Origin: Stemphylium vesicarium
Lineage: Eukaryota; Ascomycota; Dothideomycetes; Pleosporales; Pleosporaceae
Assembly: GCA_004380135.1 (NCBI GenBank)
Contig: QXCR01000087.1
Location: 1-64,000, forward strand
Reading direction: 5' to 3'
DNA length: 64,000 bases
Positions within the stretch are counted from its first letter, which is position 1. The number at the start of each line of letters is the position of its first letter. Under the pieces are notes generated by a model. The model did not search any database. It saw only the letters and a program-made list of their open reading frames with translations, and was not told where the DNA came from. Made by a program: the position numbers and the translations under genes. This document shows positions 41,008 to 52,823 of the stretch, piece after piece.

Positions 41008-41627
41008 ACTGAGCGGTCTTCGATGCGCGCAGAAATGGAGGGGTTTCGTGGGTTTAGAAATAACGGTTGCGTTCAGGAAGTAAAGGCGACGGGGGACGTT
41101 CCAGCATAGGCCAATCGCATGGGAAGCGAAAGGACAGGTGTCGGTCAGCTAACGCGCTCACGGATTCCGAGAGTGAATGACGCCCGCCCATGTGGCTACG
41201 TAACTTGTCCGGTTGGCTGCCAAGGCGCTAGATCAATCTAATCTAATCAGACATTCCAAGACCAGCATCAGCCCGAGCCGAACAATGACCGAGACCCTTT
41301 GCCTTCGACCAGCCACACTACCCAGCCCCTCGAGTTGGTGAAGACGGCAGCCGGGTCAATGAACGCGAAAAACACCAATGCGCCCGTGGCCCCCGTCCGA
41401 CACTGCGACCCTTTCCCACTATCCCATCGCTATCTCTGAAAACAGTTCATCCGCCCGCCTGACTCGCGCATCCCCATTGTTGACGCGACTTTCGCGTCCA
41501 AGCGAACGCGCCGCTCTCTGCTCCCCGATCAGAAGAGCACACCCAACAACCTTCCCTGTCGCATCCCCGTTTCCTGCATCCCGAAAACACGTTTGCGCGA
41601 AACCATTTCTAGACGTGCGATTCCACA
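41008..41627. promoter_or_regulatory. Divergent promoter, derlin / CENP-A
   Basis: The 620 bases between two start codons facing away from each other. TAATCTAATCAGAC near 41238 and pyrimidine-rich sequence close to the CENP-A start are seen. No named site is certain. Confidence 0.4.
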
Positions 41628-42199
41628 ATGCCGCCAAAATCCCCTACCAGGCGCAACAAGGCGCGTCCGTCGCGGGGCGGGAGACCGAGTGTAGGAGGTA
41701 GACGGGACTCGGGCAAACGACGTACGTCTTCTTCTTGTACATGGCATGATGGATTGCGAAACAGCGACTGACAAAGGCACATAGTTGGCGCGCCAGGACC
41801 CGCACCCGACCGCGCGCGAAAGCGGTACAAGCCCGGCACCGTGGCTCTCCGCGAGATCAAGCGATACCAGAAGTCGACCGATCTACTGTTACTGAAACTT
41901 CCCTTCCAGCGTCTCGTAAGCAAGCACACACACGTACACACGTTTCGTGTGTCGGACGTTGGTAACTAACATGTACACCCCAGGTCCGCGAAATCGCCCA
42001 AACAGTCACAACAGAAGACGGCCCCAACAGATGGCAGAGCCAAGCCATAATGGCCCTCCAAGAAGCCACCGAAGCCTTCCTCGTCAACCTCTTCCACGAC
42101 GCCAATCTCTGCGCTATCCACGCTCGCCGCGTTACCATTCAGCAAAAGGATATTCAGCTCGCTCGTCGCCTGCGCGCGGCTTGGGGGGCGCCTGTCTGA
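41628..42199 (+). CDS. CSE4: Centromeric histone H3 variant (CENP-A / CenH3)
   Basis: Exons: 41628-41721, 41785-41915 and 41994-42199 by alignment, where the frame closes with exon 3 starting at 41984; 441 nt and 146 residues. The histone fold is that of H3: GTVALREIKRYQKSTDLL, LKLPFQRLVREIAQ, LFHDANLCAIHARRVT, KDIQLARRLR. CENP-A marks are the longer loop 1 (TVTTEDGPNRWQSQAIMALQ) with the Trp and the absent H3 K9/K27 tail pattern. The N-tail is short, basic and unrelated to H3 (MPPKSPTRRNKARPSRGGRP). It replaces H3 in centromeric nucleosomes. The intron 2 acceptor CCCCAG ends at 41983. Confidence 0.93.
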
Positions 42200-43240
42200 G
42201 CGTGGGAATTGGCAGACAATCAGTAAACGGGCAACATATAAGCAGATACCCAATTCTTTTCTTTTTTGATTCTACCCCACTTCCTATTGAAATCACGGTT
42301 GGGGCGAATACCGCAAGATATGTCTTTTCCTCTATGGGCTGTTATCGCTTTGACTGCATGTTTTTGGACAACCAACCTCATTCTGGGAGGTGTGGTGAGG
42401 TGTAGGTGTAAATGGCGTTTCTTACTGGCGGAGTTTCCATGTCTACTTCATTTATACAACCCCATTTTTCTGGGCTCACTGTTTTGCTTGTCCTCTGTTC
42501 ATCATATCTCCTAATGGCGCGAGTTGGTCGAATACGTTTCTTTGGCTTGACGTAACAAATTTTGCGAGATGCGTAGTAAGTAAGCAAGAGAAGAATCTGT
42601 ACGTATTGCCCTAGTCTTGTCTGTCTGTCTGTGCGTTTACCTATCCTGTACATGTAGGCCAAATTCACGTGGAGCTCGCAAAGTCCACATGGCGTGCTGG
42701 CTATAGCCCACGAACAGGACATGTCCAGTCCCTCACATATCCCGCCCGAGCTTCTTCTTTCACCTCCCAATATGGCCAGGTTCATCTGTAACACTATTGC
42801 TGCCATGTCCTTCTCGAGGCGTTTCCCTACTCGCTGTTACTGCAGGATATAGCTAGCTACGGACAGTCGAAACTGTAGGGGATTGGGTGTTTCACGAGAA
42901 CTTTGTCCGGGGAGTTTACTGGCCGCCGATGCGTGGTGAAGAGTGAGCGGAACGTTGTACTTGCACGCAATAGTAGTCATTGGGTTTATAGCAGGAATAG
43001 TGCGGTCAAGAGACATCAAAAAAGTACTCAGATTTGCCGTGCAGCGTGAAATTTGGAGGGGAATGATAGTAGCAGTGTTTGATAATCGCCTTGACACAAA
43101 ACAATCATATCAATTGGATCGCCGTGCAAGAGTGTCAAGTAAGACGCACCAAGAAACAATAAGCCGTAGAATCTGTACCTTAGCGCCCCCCTCGTTTACC
43201 CAAGACAGTGGCCACGAGCATAGATGAAGCACTCCATCCC
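42200..43240. other. Convergent 3' flanks
   Basis: About 1.04 kb between the CENP-A stop and the stop of the minus-strand glycosyltransferase gene. GTCT repeats near 42619-42634. No gene seen. Confidence 0.5.
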
Positions 43241-45551
43241 TCAATTGCCCGTCATATCGACATCCCTGACCAGCCTATCCTCGCCCCTCTGGTACGGAAT
43301 GCCAGCCTTTTCCCTAGCCATATCGTTGATCCACCGACCGTTGAGCACTAGATGCTCACCCTTTGCGAGTTCATCTGCGAGATAAAGCCACGCCAGCGCA
43401 TTCCCAACCGTGCCGACCTCGTCGCTGACGTGTTTGCTAGCGTAATCGGACATGGTGCTGTGTAGTTCGAAATCGGTAAAAAGATCGTACAGACGCTTCG
43501 CAACGGCATCGTGATCGCCAGGCTTAACAAGGAAACCGGACTTTCCGTGCTCGACTTGAAGGGGAATACCACCGGCGCGCGTTGCAATGATTGGGGTGCC
43601 TTTGTGGAGCGCTTCGCTGACCTTGACTTCGAAGCCCTCACGGGTCGAAAGTTGGAGGGCGACGTGGGCGCAGGACATGAGCGTGTTGAGCATTTGATCC
43701 GATGGTCCGATGCGCAGGACAATGATATCTTCTTTGAACTCGTTGTAATCGGCTGCTATGGCGGCTTTGGTCTCTTTGTGGATTCTGGTGGCGTCTGGGT
43801 CGTCAACAGCGCCATGGCCAGCGATGACGAGCTGCGGAATGTTCATCAGTGGTGTTTCCTTCATGTAGGTCTTGCGTAGGCGGGCGTATGACGCAAGAAC
43901 ATCGGGAATGCCCTTGGCGGGGTCAAAACGGGCGATTTGAACGATGTATGGACGGTCCGGAAGCATGAGTTGGCGCGCACCCGCTGCGAAGCACTGGACT
44001 CGAAATTCATGAATGTAGTACTGCTCGTCCCAGTTGTGCATGTGTTTGTTCAGGCCGTCTAGCCAGTCAGTCGTGGCAGGCAAGTATCCGACTTTTTCCG
44101 ATGTAACGTTCTTGGGAACGAATGCGCGGATTGGATGGCTGACAAAGACATCGCAATCTTTGACATGGTTCCAGATCCAGTTCCAAACCTCCGATGTAGC
44201 TGTGCCTTCCTGGTCGGCGAGGTCGGCTCGGACTTGGATATGGCTGCGGAAGATAACAGGACGACTGGGGTCCTTTTCTTTAGCAATCTTGACGAGACTA
44301 GGCATCTGGGGATCGTCGATAACAATCACGTCAGCGCCACCCTTCTCGCGAGCTGAGAGTGGGCCGCCAAACTCGGCCCAATGGCACTTTTCAGCCTCTT
44401 CCAAAACCCACGAGTCAAGTGTAGCGATCTTCTCGTGAGTCAAACGCTCGCCTGCAGACGCTACGCCTTGAAGGATGTTGTGGTTGTCTTTGGTGATCCT
44501 GAACACTTCGTTCTTCCCGTAAGGGACGTACCTGCAGATACGTTAGTGTGGACCGCGCTTCATTACGATTCATGGAACTCACCACTTGCAGTCGACGCCG
44601 ACAAGGCGCAAGTATCGGATTAGGGCGTGCCTCATCAGGGCTACTCCTCCACCTTGTGCTGTGCTGTGATAGGTCAGCCAACATCCTTAGTATTTCCACA
44701 GATCTGTGACGTTACCTGTTGAAGAAAGCAATCTTGGTCTTTTTCTTTTTGAGCGAGTCGGCAAAGTGCATGGTCGCAGCTCCAGTCGTTTCTGCCTTCG
44801 CAGTATTGCTGTAACTGTCAAGTTCGGTAATTTTCACACACCCATCGAGGTCGACCAGAACCTCGCGGCGATGGCCCATGCGAACTGGAAGCTCGCCCCG
44901 GACATTGAAGCGCTTAGCAGTCTTTCTGGCCATGTACTCGGCTTGCTGATCCAGAGGCAGCGATTTCTGGTCGTCTTTTTTGTTGGAATCGATCGGAAAG
45001 ATGAAGGGTACAACGTCGAGCTCCTGCCACAGGCGTACGGCGAGATGGGGGCTCAGGTTGTGGAGATGTGCAGTAATTCCAGCGCCCGTGGGCTTCGAGA
45101 GATGGGTTGTGCGGTAGATACTCAGGTAATCGATAAAGGCGGTAACGAGAGCTTCCGAAGCATCCATCATCGATAGCGGTGTCGAGACACCAGATCCTGT
45201 CCTTGAGGAACCATCTGAAGAGCCGCGTATGCTCCTGGCGGTATCCAATGGCTTGGTTTCGCTGTTGACAGTCCATGTTCCGTCGTGCAATGCAACGCAG
45301 TACTCAAAATCACCGTCGTCGGACTGCGCGACGGCTAGTCCAGCGTACAGAGGCTGCCAGTCCATTTTAGCGTTGGGGAGTGGAAGAGAGGGCAAGTTAC
45401 TGACCTCGAGAGCTGCATCAAGGGTGCCTTGTTGCTCTTTCAACCTACTGAGTGAATCTGATGACCTGAAAGCACTGATCTTCTGATGACGTCGCTCCAA
45501 CGTGGTCTGACGTCGTTCGGCTGTATCGTCACCCGATTCGTGCAGCGACAT
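43241..45551 (-). CDS. ccg-9: CCG-9 / trehalose synthase (phosphorylase)-type GT4 glycosyltransferase
   Basis: Exons: 45551-44716, 44663-44583 and 44531-43241; introns of 52 and 51 nt; 2,208 nt and 735 residues. The N-terminal half is the fungal-specific domain of this family; the C-terminal half is a GT4 glycosyltransferase with IVQIARFDPAKGIPDVL, LVIAGHGAVDDPDATRI, and the EX7E motif within LSTREGFEVKVSEALHKGTP. Joining exons 1 and 2 gives AFFNRSTAQGGGVALMRH. The Neurospora relative is the clock-controlled gene ccg-9, related to trehalose phosphorylase, which makes or breaks trehalose. The gene is divergent from TUP1, 1.87 kb away. Confidence 0.9.
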
Positions 45552-47422
45552 GATGGTGGGCTGGAGTTTGGTTCCGGCGTTTGTGAAATGATATTAGGTG
45601 TAGCGATTTAGACAATGTATAGCAAATAGCGATGAGTAGCACGCACAAACGGAGACGAGCAAGATTCTGTAATGACAAAAAGTTTGGAGCAGAGGCAGCT
45701 TTTATGGGAGGCTTTGTCGTTCACGGGCAGTGACCCGTGACTCCCAGAAGCATTGAAGCAGCCATTGCGACTGTTTGCAGCATACAGGGGCAGCGATAAT
45801 ATGACGCGAAGCAGTCGATTCACAGCATCTGATAGGCCAAGAAGCAGCGCGAACGGCAGGCGCGCCCATTGAAGAAATGATGTTGCCTATTGGAAGCGTT
45901 GAATGGAAGGGCAAGAGATCACAGGGTGCATAAGACGTGGCGAGAAGCAGGCAGAACGAAAGACACGGGCGGATGGGGTGACGCGACGATAGCTCTGAAT
46001 GCGGGAAGAAGATGTGGTAAGGTGAGCAGTCCCGGGAATGCATTAGGCGAAGGCGCTAGTCTTCTCCCACGAGACTACGAATAGGAAGGAACTCTGAGTG
46101 GCATTAGGCCGTCATGCCGAGCATACCCACTGCGGCGAAGACGACCATGTCGCTGGATCTGCCGCGTTGGCCTCGATGCGGTGCAGATGATCTCGTTTGA
46201 CATGAACGAGTTTTCAGTGGCTTCATGTCTCGGTGCGACGTGAATGGCGGGGCGGTTGAAGAGCTGCATGCGACGGGTGCATGATTCAGCCGCCCGAACG
46301 CGCAGTGTAACCATCGTGATTATGGGATCGGAGATGCTGTTGATGGCGTCGGATAATGGAGATGCTATTGCTAGTTGTTTGCGCCGGCGCAGGTACCACA
46401 CGGTAGAGCAGGCCGTGTTCATCGCTGGGAGAATTCGTCGTGATGCTGGGTACGCATTCCTTACCCTGCAGCGAAGTTATGTACCAAGGGCTGAATCTCT
46501 CGAGTATAAGATCTGGCCTAGATCGGGCATCATCACCTGGGCACCTGAGCGGCGATGCATCGTATTAGTTTGTGTAACAATAAGATACCTAGGCCGCCCA
46601 ACGACCTAGTACTTTGACGAGGCCGGAGCCAGCGATGGGGACGCAGAAGGTTAGCTCTGCAACTAGGAGCATGCACAAGCTCTATGGACTGAGCAGAATA
46701 AAAGCCTTCACATGCGGAGCCCTACCACCTGAGGTTGGCGACAAAGTGCGGTGTTGGTTAGAACAAGACAGACACGTGCGAGATGCGCCTCGGCTCGATT
46801 CGTCTTAGTTCCACGGGACGGGCAGATTTAGCGCGAGCATGGGCCTAGGGTCCCGTCAGTGGAATGGGGTGGAGCAGGCAAACAGGCACGAATGGGAGCA
46901 GAGCCAGCAACCAGTACTTGCAGTCTGCGGCTCTGAGAGCGCAAAGGGTACCAGAGGCCGTAGAGACAGTTGTCACAATCGTGACGCTGGAATGATTGAT
47001 TGAATAGTGGAACCGCAGTTGGCCAAAAGTTTGCTCTCTCTTGCTTCCTGCCATCCGGATTTGAAACGCCTCTTCCTCCGGGCAGCCAAGCATTGCACTA
47101 AGCCGCGACCCACCAGTCTTCCGCTCAAACCTCAGCGATCTTACTGTCACAACACCAGACTGCACCCGTCTGCAACCCGGCCCCGACCCTATCCAGCATC
47201 CATTCATCCCATCGCCGTCGCGCCCACCAGAGGGCCGACCCCGTCACCGCTGACCTGCCCAGATAGCTCCTGTTAGCTGTGCGCCGACAGCCTTGCGACC
47301 GACAAGCATCTACACCGTCGCATACCGCGATTTGCTTTTCGCGTCTCAATAGCGCACAACGCGATAAACTCCCATTGTTCATCTCCGCACACTCCCACAC
47401 GAGCGGACATCCAACCGCCGCC
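45552..47422. promoter_or_regulatory. Long divergent promoter region, ccg-9-like / TUP1
   Basis: 1.87 kb with no convincing gene; open frames such as 46244-46609 lack motifs. The 400 bases before the TUP1 start are C-rich and pyrimidine-rich, as in a long fungal 5' UTR. Regulated genes such as a co-repressor and a clock-controlled enzyme often have long upstream regions; specific sites were not identified. Confidence 0.45.
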
Positions 47423-49557
47423 ATGAACCATTACCCTCCCCGCGCCGTCATGGGGGGCCCCCAGCCTGGCCCAGCCCAGCGCCTGAACGAGCTCCTCGAC
47501 AGCATCAAGACCGAGTTTGAGACGGAATCTCAGCGCAGCGTCGATTACGAAGGCCAAAGTGAGTGTCTTCTCTATTGCTAGAGTAGTAGGGGCATTGAGA
47601 GGATATGCCTCTACGAACACTCCCACTCCTTCTTCTTCTACTACTACTACTACCACTACTACATGCTAACCACTCCTTGCAGTCACCCGTCACATCCAAG
47701 AAATCGAATTGATCCGCGGCAAGGTCTACTCGCTCGAGCAGTCACACAACCAAATGAAGGCGAAGTGAGTAGCTCGACTAGTCTCGATGACGGCAGAAAC
47801 TGACCCCTGTCGCAGATATGAAGACCGCATCGCCCAGCTAGAACGTGAAGTCGAAGCTCGCGGCGGACCCAGCCAGAACTCGCAGCACCACGGCCCTTCA
47901 CAGCCTCAGCCGCCCCAGATCGGTCATGGACCCAGCAACCTCTTTGGTGGAATCATGGCCGGCAGTGCTGCGCAAGGTGGCCCAGGCCTAGCGCCCCCTC
48001 CACAAGAACCACCCCAGGGACATGGTATGCCACCACAGCTGGGAGGTCCTCAGGGCCCACCAGGACTGAATCCTGCCCCAGGACCACCACAACACTTTGG
48101 TGGCTATCAGCCTGGTCCATCCGTGAACGGCTATGGCCAGCCCCCACAGGCTACCGCCTCGCCAGGTGCTAAGCGTCCTGGTCCTGCTCGTGGTCCTCCT
48201 GGACCAGCCACTCCCCAGCAGAACAATCCCGCTCCCTACCCCGGGTCGCCCCAAGTGCCCCGACCGACCCCTCCTCCCCATCACCAGCCGCCGCCGAATG
48301 CCTTGATGGCGCCCAACCACATCCCTCTCAGCCAAAGTAACGTCTTGGCTGATCTAGACATTGAACAGTTGCCTGAGAACCTGAAGAAGGAGGGTAGCGA
48401 TTGGTTTGCCGTCTTCAACCCTCGCTCGAGGCGAGTTCTCGACGTTGACCTGATTCACAACCTGCCCCATCAGAGTGTAGTGTGCTGCGTCCGCTTCAGC
48501 TTGGACGGTAGGTGGGTCGCAACCGGTTGCAACCGATCGGCACAGATCTTCGACGTCGAGACCGGTAACCCCGTCGCCCATCTCCAGGACAGCAGCCTGC
48601 CGGAAGACGGAGACCTCTACATTAGGAGTGTCTGCTTCAGCCCCAACGGGCAGTTCCTCGCCACTGGTGCGGAGGACAAGGTCATCAGGGTATGTATTTA
48701 GCTTGCCACTGGCCCATGTCATTTACTAACATCCGCAACCAGGTCTGGGACATTGCCAGCCGTAGCATCAAGCACCAGTTCACCGGTCACGAGCAGGACA
48801 TTTACTCGCTCGATTTTGCGCGAAATGGCAAGATTATTGCATCTGGTAGCGGCGACAGGAGTGTCCGTCTCTGGGATCTCGACTCCAACATGCAAGTCTC
48901 CAACTTCTCCATCGAGGACGGCGTCACCACCGTGGCCATCTCTCCCGACAACCTGTACGTTGCCGCCGGATCTCTCGACAAGAGCGTCCGCGTATGGGAC
49001 ATCCAGACGGGCCAGCTTGTCGTCCGACTCGAGGGCGAGCACGGCCACAAGGACAGTGTCTATAGTGTGGCGTTTGCGCCTTCTGGCAACCGCCTCGTCA
49101 GTGGCAGTTTGGACAAGACAATCAAGATGTGGGAGCTCTCGACGCAGAACCGCTTTGTCCCCGGCGGCAACCACCCCAGCGGCAAGTGCATCCGCACCTT
49201 TGAGGGCCACAAAGACTTTGTCCTCAGCGTTGCGCTTACCCCGCATGGCGACTGGGTGCTCAGTGGTTCCAAAGACCGTGGCGTCCAGTTCTGGGACCCC
49301 CATACCGGTGTTGCTCAGCTCATGTTGCAGGGTCACAAGAACTCTGGTATGTTTTTATTGATGTCGAATGACGTGGGCATTTCAACTAACAGTGTCTCAG
49401 TCATTTCCGTTGCTCCCAGCCCAACTGGTGGCGTCTTCGCTACCGGCAGTGGAGACATGCGCGCACGAATCTGGAGGTATGTTGATTCCTGCCTTGTTAC
49501 TCTCTTATTCAGTATACTTACTTGTGGAATAGGTTCGACAGATACCCCGGACCTTAG
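47423..49557 (+). CDS. TUP1: Transcriptional co-repressor TUP1 / RCO-1 (WD40)
   Basis: Six exons: 47423-47558, 47683-47764, 47816-48689, 48743-49346, 49401-49476 and 49533-49557; 1,797 nt and 598 residues. The N-terminal tetramerisation helix (RLNELLDSIKTEFETES, ITRHIQEIELIRGKVYSLEQ) is followed by a Pro/Gln/Gly-rich linker, the LDIEQLPENLKKEGSDWFAV block and seven WD40 repeats (for example GHEQDIYSLDFARNGKIIAS and GDRSVRLWDLD). With Cyc8/SSN6 it represses many genes. The final exon ends RFDRYPGP before TAG at 49555-49557. The frame stays open after it for 50 codons; see the next entry. Confidence 0.94.
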
Positions 49558-49710
49558 ATGGGTCCTGCAGTCAAAGAGAAGGAGGGCGAAGAAGAACAAG
49601 AAGAAACGGAAGAGGAGGAAGATGTGGAGGTAGAAAAGCGGGACGTAGACGAAGAGGAGGATATGGACAAGGAAGAGCCAGAGATCAAACTCGAGGGGGG
49701 CGACGAGTAA
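49558..49710 (+). other. In-frame acidic open reading extension after the TUP1 stop
   Basis: Directly after the TAG at 49555-49557 the same frame starts with ATG and runs 50 sense codons to TAA at 49708-49710. The peptide is extremely acidic, with blocks such as EGEEEQEETEEEEDVEVE and DVDEEEDMDKEEPEIKLE, ordinary for a nuclear-protein tail. It could be a true C-terminus reached by stop readthrough or by another splice form, or the relic of a tail cut by a recent nonsense change. GAA/GAG-rich DNA can also stay open by chance. Confidence 0.5.
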
Positions 49711-50382
49711 GACACGTGTCACGCTCCCCCAAAGGTGATGCCCGTTTGTATGCACGTATGAAGTTTTTTCCGAGTTTTGGGTCCATATAGGGAAAAGGGT
49801 GGTTGCCTTCTTTCTTGGTGGATGGCTGGCTGGCAGAGAGATGGACTAGCAAGATGGGCGCGGGCGTGTTCTTGGTATTATTTTAGTACTATTTTTTTTT
49901 TGATTCCCAATCCCCTTTCCTCTTATCATCATAGCTGAATTATTGTTGTTCTTTGACATTCATTCTCAACGCAGTAAACGAGTGATGTGTGAATGACTGT
50001 CACAAGGGCATTAGTAGAAGATATGCACAAGAACATTGGTATCAAAACCTCAAAAAAAGAAGAGAAAAATCGTCAAGCTGGTAAAGCCCTGTCTACCAGG
50101 GTCCAACAAGGTCGGTGAAAGAGTCACAAGGGCACGTTTGAACAAAGTGATGATTTATTTCAATCTAAACACGTGATGCAATGCTATACATACATCTATA
50201 GCACCTATAGCGGTAGCCATAACGACAACCACCTCTCAGTGTGCGACGAGCTGCCGAGTGATGCCCAAAAAGGTCATCCCCGCTTACCCACTCATGAAAA
50301 AAAAAACACATACAAACGCCACAAATGCTGACCTCTGCCAGACCCACCATCACTCTCAGTATCATCACAAGAAAGAAAAAAA
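49711..50382. other. Convergent 3' flanks of TUP1 and NHX1
   Basis: About 670 bases with A- and T-runs (for example TTTTTTTTTT near 49891), as in fungal 3' UTRs. No gene seen. Confidence 0.5.
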
Positions 50383-52823
50383 TCAGACATTACCCGGACC
50401 AGGTCCTTTGCCCTGATCCAGCAGCAAATGCGGCTTGAGGAAGCCATCATCAATCTGCCTAAAAGCGTTTGCGGGATCGTGGCTGATCTCGCTGAACAGC
50501 TGTTTCACGGCACCTGTCGCAGTGGCGACTCTGCCGGGCCCTTCTGCCGGTCTTATGCCTGACGTTGGGTAGGATGACGACGAGGCTTCTCCGCCGCTTA
50601 CTAATGGCGACGGAGCTCGGTTTGGAGAGCGGCGGGCGCTGGGTGGGAGGTCGAGGTCGATGTCGTCCTCGTCGGCGGAGCCACTATCAGCAGGACTGAG
50701 AAGGCTCTGGTCCGCACCGTCTCGTGCGCGTGGATGGCTCGAGTTGCGTCGCATAGCACCATTGGGTCGTGTTGGCGGACTGGTACGGCTCAATGAGCCA
50801 CTAGAGTACGAGGTAGAGTCCTGGCCGTTGACGTTGTTGAGGTTGAAAGCGCCCTGGTTGGGGCGTGGGGTGTTTCCGTAGGCTTGGCCTTGTTTACGGG
50901 TGTAGGTGCCCCCGTTAACGACTTCAATATCGAACTCGTCATCGCTGTCAATCTCCTCGACGACACCGGTGCGGATGCCGAGAATCTCCAGCATACGCGC
51001 GGTGGTGCCTCCGAAGATGATGACGGTCAAGACGACTACGACGAGGACGGTCGCTCGGAGAGTGTCACCGTTGGTACCTGTGAGACCTGCAGCGAGCGCA
51101 ACACCGACAGCACCACGCAGACCTGCCCAATAGATCATGGCCTGGTGGGAGTAGGGGATTTCTTCTACAAGCTCATCTCCCCGACGGCGTTGGCGGTAGC
51201 GAGTGACGGCGTTGATCAACCTGGAGAGGGGGAAGACTGCGCACCATCGAGCAGCGCAAATGCCAGCGACAGTTATCAGAATGAACAGTGGCTTGTAGTC
51301 CAGCTTGTCATCAGTGAATAAGGAAAGCCCCAGGTAGATGAAGATGAAGTTCTCTGAAATCTGGGAAGTGACCTGGAAGACAAATTTGGTGGTTAGTTGG
51401 GTCCGCCTAGACATGTTGTGGTAGGCGTAATGCTTCATGCATATTCCGCAGAACAGCAATGACACAATTCCTGTGACATGTCAGTGTGAATGTGCGCTAA
51501 AAGGCTTAAAGTACTTACCCGACATGTGGATGGCATTGGACAAGAAGTAAGTCAAGTATGCGGTGAGGATGATCAAACAACTCTCCGTCTTGGGGAAGCG
51601 TCTAACATAGGTAAACTTGAGCATCAGCGAGACAGCGATGCCGACGGTGACACCAATGAACAAACTTCCGAAGAAGACACCAAAGAAAATACCAAAGGCT
51701 TCGAACAGGCTGACGATGCCCAATGATTCGGCGCCATCCTTGTACTTTTGTGCAGTCTCGAACAAGACAATGGCAACAGCGTCGTTGAGAATCGACTCGC
51801 CGAAGATGAGGGTGTATAGCTTGGGCTCTACTTTGTACGTGTCAAAGATGGCAAGAATAGTCACTGGATCGGTGGCCGAAAGCGTAGCGCCAACCGACAT
51901 GGCCTCGACAAAGTTGATCTTGAAGCCATCGAGCGGTATCCTGGTCCACAAGAACAGGATGAGTCCAAGGACGAGGGCGGAAATGAAAGTGCCGGCAAAA
52001 GCAAAGGTGAGAATGGTGCCAATGTGCCGAAAGAAATTCCCCTAGGCACGTGTTAGGGCGTGAGTGATTCAGAGGGTGTGCAGAACCCACTTGGTGTAGT
52101 TCGTAGCCGGCCGAGAGGATGATTGGAGGCAGCAGCAGGTTGAAGAACATCTGGTAGTCGAAACTGACGGCATCCCGCACGGATGCTACTGCTGTCAGGC
52201 GTAGGATGAGGCCAACGACCATTCCTGGAAGCGGTTAGTGGGAGATGTGTAGCGCGATTCGATTACGAGATGAGCTAGGACGGCATGGCAGTGGACATGT
52301 GCAGATTACCCCACAATTCGACCGCTGATCGAGTTTTGGCTGCAAGCGATCGGATTTTGTGCAATCCACTATAGACACTACTCCGAGCTTGTCTCAACGA
52401 TTGCCAAGAAGCGGCAGAGGCCCAGGCGGGTGTGGGCACGACATACCGGCAAAGATGGAGAGGACCGTCTCATGGACGGCCTGAATTTTGCGCGTGTGGA
52501 GGATGTAGCTCGTGAAGAGGGCGATTATGAGCAGGATGATGAGGATGGACAGGGCCCATGATGTGAAGATCTCCTTTTGTCCCGCCTCGGGTTCGTCTGT
52601 TTCGGAGTATTAGAGAGGGGCTCGCAGGGGAAGGTTGGTAGTGGTAGTGGTAGTGGTAGTGGTGGTGGTGGTGCGGGAGAACTGACCGTCCGGGTCTGCG
52701 TCGGATGCGTCTCGCTCTGCGGCAGGTAGTCAGTACTGGCTGGCATGGCGGTATTTCTAGAAGTTTCGGGGGGCGCATACTGAGAAGCTCGCCAACAGCC
52801 CACCACCCCATTATCGACGCCAT
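50383..52823 (-). CDS. NHX1: Endosomal/vacuolar Na+/H+ exchanger (NHX1 family)
   Basis: Six exons: 52823-52781, 52716-52687, 52596-52447, 52224-52091, 52041-51519 and 51470-50383; 1,968 nt and 655 residues, with every junction in frame. Family blocks: SWALSILIILLIIALFTSYI then KIQAVHETVLSIFAGMVVGL across intron 3, the amiloride-site FFNLLLPPIIL, SATDPVTILAIF, GESILNDAVAIVLFET, and AGLRGAVGVALA. It exchanges K+ or Na+ for protons at endosomes and the vacuole. The last 180 residues form a Ser/Pro-rich cytosolic tail. The first two exons are tiny (43 and 30 nt) and the least certain part. Confidence 0.92.
52637..52673 (+). repeat. GGTAGT hexamer repeats inside NHX1 intron 2
   Basis: Four GGTAGT units followed by GGT repeats. 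On the gene's strand this is an ACTACC/ACC run about 15-50 bases into the 90-nt intron. Confidence 0.85.

Noticed and set aside
47953..48335. Minus-strand frames opposite TUP1 exon 3
   Set aside because: Mirror images of the Pro/Gly/Gln-rich linker codons.
49477..49633. TUP1 ending through acceptor at 49557 with a Lys/Arg-rich tail
   Set aside because: The acceptor at 49532 gives a natural end after the WD40 blade; the basic tail is an out-of-frame reading of the GAA-rich stretch. It stays possible as an isoform.
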